Assembly: GCA_041677345.1 (NCBI GenBank)
Contig: JBAYQE010000020.1
Location: 1 to 35,467, forward strand
Source: JALOAT01 sp041677345
GTDB taxonomy: Bacteria; Pseudomonadota; Gammaproteobacteria; Thiohalomonadales; Thiohalomonadaceae
DNA length: 35,467 nucleotides
Direction of reading: 5' to 3'
Shown here in pieces: positions 31,546-35,467 of this stretch; within the stretch, counting starts at the first letter, position 1, and every line of letters begins with the position of its first letter. The notes below the pieces were generated by a model. That model saw only the letters and a list, made by a program, of their open reading frames with translations. It made no database searches and had not been told where the DNA came from. Position numbers and translations under genes: made by a program.

Positions 31546-32361
31546 ATGGCGACTGAAGTCGTTCGACCGTTTGCACGCGATACCCAGGCCCCGCCCTTCT
31601 ACCGCGCGCAGGGTAACGAGATAGCCCTGTACGAGCATGCCTTTCGCAACCGCCTGCCGGTGCTCATCAAAGGCCCGACCGGCTGCGGCAAGACGCGCTT
31701 CGTGCAGCACATGGCCGCGCGTCTGGGCCGTCCGCTCTACACGGTGGCGTGTCACGACGACCTGACGGCTGCCGATCTGGTGGGTCGTCACCTCATCGGC
31801 GATGGCGAGACCCGCTGGCACGATGGCCCGCTCACCCGCGCCGTGCGCGAGGGAGCCATCTGTTACCTGGACGAAGTGGTGGAAGCCCGCAAGGACACCA
31901 CAGTGGTATTGCACCCGCTCTCGGATGATCGCCGCGTCCTGCCCATCGAGCGCACCGGCGAGGTGCTGCACGCGCCGCCCGAATTCATGCTGGTGGTGTC
32001 CTACAACCCCGGCTACCAGAATCTGCTCAAGGGCATGAAGCCCAGCACACGCCAACGTTTTGTGGCGCTGCGTTTCGATTACCCGGATCCGGCGACCGAG
32101 ATCGAGATCCTGGTCGGTGAAGCGGGCATCGAACCCCTGCTGGCGGAGCGGCTGGTGAACCTGGGCCGCGCCCTGCGCAATCTGAAGGACCACGACCTGG
32201 AGGAATCCGCTTCCACCCGCCTGCTGGTCTATACCGCCACGCTGATACGCAGCGGCCTGCCTCCGGTGGAGGCCTGCCGCGCCGCGCTGGCCGAACCGCT
32301 CTCGGATGATGAAGACACGGTTGAAGCCTTGATGGAGCTGGTGTACGCCAGCTTCGCCTGA
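31546..32361 (+). CDS. norQ: NorQ/CbbQ-family MoxR AAA+ ATPase
   Basis: A 271-residue cytosolic AAA+ ATPase. Walker A is at residues 43-50 (GPTGCGKT), Walker B is ICYLDEVVEARKDTTVV, and sensor 1 lies in LVVSYNPGYQN. The DDLTAADLVGRHL segment and the C-terminal HDLEESASTRLLVYTA match the CbbQ/NirQ/NorQ group. NorQ works with the von Willebrand factor A protein NorD to insert the non-haem iron of NorB or remodel the enzyme into its active form. AAAGGA precedes the ATG at 31546 with about 9-nt spacing. The partner norD is separated from it by the Fe-S protein gene. Confidence 0.94.
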   Translation: MATEVVRPFARDTQAPPFYRAQGNEIALYEHAFRNRLPVLIKGPTGCGKTRFVQHMAARLGRPLYTVACHDDLTAADLVGRHLIGDGETRWHDGPLTRAVREGAICYLDEVVEARKDTTVVLHPLSDDRRVLPIERTGEVLHAPPEFMLVVSYNPGYQNLLKGMKPSTRQRFVALRFDYPDPATEIEILVGEAGIEPLLAERLVNLGRALRNLKDHDLEESASTRLLVYTATLIRSGLPPVEACRAALAEPLSDDEDTVEALMELVYASFA

Positions 32362-32377
32362 CCGGACCACGCGGCCC

Positions 32378-33358
32378 ATGCCTATCAGCGCCGATCGGTT
32401 GCAGCGTTACCGGCTCATCGCGCGCACGGCCTTTTTCATGTTGTTCGTGGTCGCGCCGCCGCTGGATATATTCCGCCTGGATCTCACCCTCGGGCACTTC
32501 ATCCTGTTCGGTACTGACTGGACCCTCGGACTTGATGGCTTCGTCAATGGCGAGGTCGGTGCCGGCGGCGCGGCACTGAATCTCGTATTGCGCGGGTTGC
32601 TGCCCATCATCCTGGTGGTCGGCTTCGGGGTGTGGCTCTCCTGGCGTTACGGCCGGCTCTATTGCGGCTGGTTGTGCCCGCATTTCTCCGTGGTGGAATC
32701 CATCAATGCCCTGATGCGCCGTGCCTGGGGTCGCCCCACCCTGTGGGAAAGGCGGCCCTTGCCAGAGCAGTTGCCGGATGGTCGCCACATCACACCACGT
32801 GCAGTCTGGTGGTTGGCGGTGGCGCTGGCAATCGTCGGCTTCGCGGTGTTGTGGGCGGTGACGCTGCTCACCTATTTATTGCCGCCCGCGCAGGTATGGG
32901 GCAATTTGTTCAGCGGTGAACTGACCCGCAATCAATCCATTTTCATCACCGCGGCCAGTCTGGCATTCATCATCGAATTCCTGCTGGCACGTCATCTGTT
33001 TTGTCGCTTCGGCTGTGCCGTGGGTCTGTTTCAGAGCCTGGCATGGATGGCCAACCGCCGTGCCATGGTGGTGGGCTTCAAAGCCGACCGCGCCGTCGAG
33101 TGCAAGGGTTGCGACAATGCCTGCGACAACGCCTGCCCCATGCGTCTGAAGCCACGCGGCATGAAGCGGCGCATGTTCACCTGTACCCAATGCGCCCGCT
33201 GCCTGCAGGCCTGCGATCAAGTCCAGGCAGACAACCCCGCCGGCAGCCTGCTGCACTGGATTGAAGGCGCCGAAGCGGCATCGATTTCGGACAGCGTGCT
33301 CAAGGTACGCGACAAACCCGTACGCAGGTACGCGTGCGGCGAGTGCTCAGCGGACTGA
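32378..33358 (+). CDS. Polytopic membrane protein with two 4Fe-4S clusters, in the nor operon
   Basis: A 326-residue protein related to the NapH/CcoG/NosR C-terminal family. About five transmembrane helices are seen. Membrane-side CxxxCP-like motifs are YCGWLCPHFSVVE and LFCRFGCAVGLFQ. Two ferredoxin-type clusters follow in the last 90 residues: CKGCDNACDNACPMRLKP, and CTQCARCLQACDQVQ without the usual proline. The last residues CGECSAD add two more cysteines. In NosR- and NapH-type proteins these clusters carry electrons between the quinone pool or cytosol and a periplasmic partner. Placed 17 bp after norQ and 70 bp before norD, it may supply electrons for NorB iron insertion or have a CcoG-like metal-handling role. 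The operon position is seen; the role is inference. Confidence 0.85.
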   Translation: MPISADRLQRYRLIARTAFFMLFVVAPPLDIFRLDLTLGHFILFGTDWTLGLDGFVNGEVGAGGAALNLVLRGLLPIILVVGFGVWLSWRYGRLYCGWLCPHFSVVESINALMRRAWGRPTLWERRPLPEQLPDGRHITPRAVWWLAVALAIVGFAVLWAVTLLTYLLPPAQVWGNLFSGELTRNQSIFITAASLAFIIEFLLARHLFCRFGCAVGLFQSLAWMANRRAMVVGFKADRAVECKGCDNACDNACPMRLKPRGMKRRMFTCTQCARCLQACDQVQADNPAGSLLHWIEGAEAASISDSVLKVRDKPVRRYACGECSAD

Positions 33359-33427
33359 ATACGGCAGGTCCAACCGCGTTGGGCCGTTCCTTCTTGGCGT
33401 GCTGAATCGGGCGTAACGGAGAGGACG

Positions 33428-35278
33428 ATGGAAGAACTGGTCGGCAAGTTGTGGCATCGGCTGGTCACCCGTGCGGCGGACGATCGCTTCCCTGACGCTG
33501 CGGTCGCGCTGGAGGCGATCCGCCCCGCCGCGGGTATGATGTTCCGCGCGCTCGGGGGCAACGGTGCATTGCGCATCGAGGCCGCCACCGCCACGGCGCA
33601 CCAGGCCCGCCGCCGTTGGTTGCAACGGATCGCCGGCAGTGGCCGCGAGGTGGAACTGGCCTGGCGCGATGGTGAATCCCTGCGCCTGCCCTCGACCATC
33701 GCGCTGTTTCCCGAACGTCGGCTCAATCGCGAACTCTATCTGTGGCTGGCGGCCCTTGCAGCCGTAACCCCTGAAGGGCAGGCGCAGGATTGGCTGGCCC
33801 GCAGCCAGGCATCGGTGCGAATCCTGCTGCAACGCTACCCTGGGCTGCGCCGGCGCTACCAGGAACTGGTGGACGCACACCTCGACCTGCGCCCGTCCCC
33901 CGAGGAACTGCCCGCCATGGAAGCAGCCGCCGAAAGGGCTGTGCGCGCCGCCCTGCGCGAGCCCGGCACGATCACGTCGCTGCCTATGGCGGTGCAGCAG
34001 ATTCATCCGGTTCCGCTCTGGCTCCATCCCACGCCCCCGCTCACCGCTCCCGTGGCGGTGAATACCGGGGACGACGCGGAAGATGACGAAGATGAGAACG
34101 AAGATGGCGACCACAGTCGCGATGCCCGCAACGATCGCCGTCGCCGTGCCGAGCGGGTGGATATGCCTGACGGCAAAGACGGCCTGCTCGCAGCACGCCT
34201 GGAGAGCATTTTCAGCTGGGCAGAGTACGTCAAGGTGGACCGCACCACCGACGAGAGCGACGGCAAGGATGCGGAACGCACTGCCGATGACATGGACGTA
34301 ATGAGCGTGGCACGCGATGGCCGTGCCATCGCCAACAAGGTACGCTTCGATCTGGACCTGCCGGCGGCGGACTATGACGATCTGCCGCTGTCCGGCCCCA
34401 TTCCGCTGCCCGAGTGGGACTACCGCCGCAGCGCCCTGCTACCCAATCACTGCCTGATACAGCCGCTGGTGGCACGTGATGCGACGCCCTGCGAACTGCC
34501 GGCCCACCTGCGCCGCCTCGCGCGCCAGGTGCGCAGCCGATTCGAGGCGCTGGCACAGTCACGCCGCTGGTTCCGGGCGCAGCCCGACGGCACCGAGCCC
34601 GACCTGGACGCCTACCTGCATTTCACCGCTGATCGCTTGGCCGGGCGCGATACCGCCGATCAGGGCCTGTACCGCGTGTTGCGCGTGCAGGACCGCAATC
34701 TCGCCTGCCTGCTATTGGCGGACCTGTCCCTTTCCACCGATGCCGCTGCCAGCGACACCGCGCGCGTCATCGACGTGATCCGCGACAGCCTGTTCCTGTT
34801 TGCAGAAGCCCTCAGCACCGCCGGTGACAGGCTCGGCATCTATGGCTTCTCATCGCGGCGCCGCCAGCACGTGCGCTTCCATGCCATCAAGGGCTTTGCA
34901 GAGGCCTACGATGCCACAGTGCGCGGGCGCATCGCCGCCATCCGCCCCGGTTATTACACACGCCTGGGCGCCGCCATCCGCCACGCCACCGATCTGCTGG
35001 AAACGCAGGGTGCAGAACGTCGACTGCTGCTGATCCTTACCGACGGCAAGCCCAACGACCTCGACCGCTATGAAGGTCGCTACGGCATCGAAGACACCCG
35101 CGAAGCGGTGCGCGAGGCACGCCGCCGCGGCCTGTTCCCGTTCTGCATCACCATCGACCGCGAGGCGGCGGACTACCTTCCCCACCTGTTCGGTGCCAAT
35201 GGTTTCACCATCATCCGTCGGCCGCAGGAACTGCCCACCCGCCTGCCGCAACTGTATGCCCAGCTCACCGCCTCATAA
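33428..35278 (+). CDS. norD: NorD, von Willebrand factor A domain protein
   Basis: A 616-residue cytosolic protein. The N-terminal two thirds are helical (EELVGKLWHRLVTRAADDRF, WLARSQASVRILLQRYPGLR). They contain a very acidic stretch near residues 216-228 (DDAEDDEDENEDGD). The last about 200 residues are a VWA domain with a complete MIDAS metal site: D-L-S-L-S in LLADLSLSTD, the threonine in YTRLGAAIRHA, and the aspartate in LILTDGKPNDLDRYEG. NorD pairs with NorQ to activate nitric oxide reductase. GGAGAGGACG precedes the ATG at 33428. The stop codon is followed directly by the repeat cluster at the right edge of the window. Confidence 0.95.
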   Translation: MEELVGKLWHRLVTRAADDRFPDAAVALEAIRPAAGMMFRALGGNGALRIEAATATAHQARRRWLQRIAGSGREVELAWRDGESLRLPSTIALFPERRLNRELYLWLAALAAVTPEGQAQDWLARSQASVRILLQRYPGLRRRYQELVDAHLDLRPSPEELPAMEAAAERAVRAALREPGTITSLPMAVQQIHPVPLWLHPTPPLTAPVAVNTGDDAEDDEDENEDGDHSRDARNDRRRRAERVDMPDGKDGLLAARLESIFSWAEYVKVDRTTDESDGKDAERTADDMDVMSVARDGRAIANKVRFDLDLPAADYDDLPLSGPIPLPEWDYRRSALLPNHCLIQPLVARDATPCELPAHLRRLARQVRSRFEALAQSRRWFRAQPDGTEPDLDAYLHFTADRLAGRDTADQGLYRVLRVQDRNLACLLLADLSLSTDAAASDTARVIDVIRDSLFLFAEALSTAGDRLGIYGFSSRRRQHVRFHAIKGFAEAYDATVRGRIAAIRPGYYTRLGAAIRHATDLLETQGAERRLLLILTDGKPNDLDRYEGRYGIEDTREAVREARRRGLFPFCITIDREAADYLPHLFGANGFTIIRRPQELPTRLPQLYAQLTAS

Positions 35279-35290
35279 CCAATGGGGTTA

Positions 35291-35466
35291 ACCAATGGGG
35301 TCAGAGTAAATAGATTCCACAGGACGGCGTGACCAGCGGGGTCAGAGCCGCGTAGGTCACGTTGCGAAGCTACGTGACATTCCCTACCGCGCGGTCGCGT
35401 AGCCGCTTCGCGTCAACACGACCTACCTGCCCCAGGCCTGAATCTATTTACTCTGACCCCACTGGT
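35291..35466. repeat. Inverted-repeat element enclosing a REP copy
   Basis: Arms of 27 nt at 35291-35317 and 35440-35466 are reverse complements at 26 of 27 positions; they contain the core GGGGTCAGAGTAAATAGATT. A third partial copy (ACCAGCGGGGTCAGAG) lies at 35332-35347. No reading frame is found inside. GGGGTCAGAGTAAA-type sequences are, from general knowledge, common near REP-associated tyrosine transposase genes and as dispersed small elements, so this is probably a non-autonomous mobile or REP-type element. Confidence 0.8.
35351..35426. repeat. REP-like palindromic repeat, copy 2
   Basis: CGTAGGTCACGTTG (35351-35364) pairs imperfectly with CAACACGACCTAC (35414-35426). The 76-bp unit aligns with the reverse complement of 18554-18632, sharing ACGTTGCGAA, GCTACGTGACAT and GTAGCCGC words. 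It is centred within the larger inverted repeat 35291-35466. Confidence 0.75.
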
Positions 35467-35467
35467 C

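Overview
The window is a gene-dense chromosomal segment of high GC content from a Gammaproteobacterium. The ABC-F protein (YbiT), chorismate synthase, PrmB, Mog and HemN all have the sequence character of that class. The respiratory gene set (CIO-type cytochrome bd oxidase, complete nitric oxide reductase cluster, anaerobic HemN) fits a facultatively anaerobic or microaerobic respirer, possibly in or near the Chromatiales; that placement is inference. I see no tRNA, rRNA, CRISPR array, prophage or intact transposase gene.

Layout. 1-10565 is almost entirely minus-strand: the start of aroC, a SnoaL-like protein, a CoA-disulfide-reductase/rhodanese fusion, a thioredoxin/CcdA membrane fusion, an unknown lipoprotein, hemN, prmB interrupted by an in-frame TAG, mog, and the radical SAM gene of the AmmeMemoRadiSam set. 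One plus-strand gene, a two-PAS protein without output domain, interrupts this block. 10637-12056 carries the two partner genes (Memo-like and AMMECR1-like) divergently. 12281-18495 holds ybiT (minus), a Tim44-like membrane protein and a SWIM/SNF2 helicase (plus). 18722-21118 is cydAB of the cyanide-insensitive type behind a good sigma70-type promoter. 21334-25650 encodes a large membrane PAS/GAF/GGDEF/EAL protein whose GGDEF motif is degenerate and whose EAL motifs are intact. 25708-28006 (minus) holds a VOC-family protein and an overlapping pair, NamZ-like (DUF1343) plus DOMON-like. 28572-35278 is the nitric oxide reductase cluster norCB, norE, norF, norQ, a membrane Fe-S protein, and norD, with an FNR/DNR-type palindrome ahead of norC and another ahead of norE.

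How the genes work together. NorCB reduces NO to N2O; NorE, NorF, NorQ and NorD support its assembly or activation, and the Fe-S protein sits inside this set as a probable maturation or electron-transfer partner. The two FNR/DNR-like boxes each lie about 42 bp before a plausible start point, which suggests joint control by low oxygen and NO. The CoADR-rhodanese and Trx-CcdA genes form a small thiol-handling neighbourhood.

Non-coding structure is notable. There are two nested inverted repeats (249-380 and 2667-2892), the second supplying the stop codon of the Trx-CcdA gene. Two homologous REP-like palindromes of about 78 bp lie at 18554-18632 and 35351-35426. The second is enclosed by a near-perfect 27-bp inverted repeat at the right edge.
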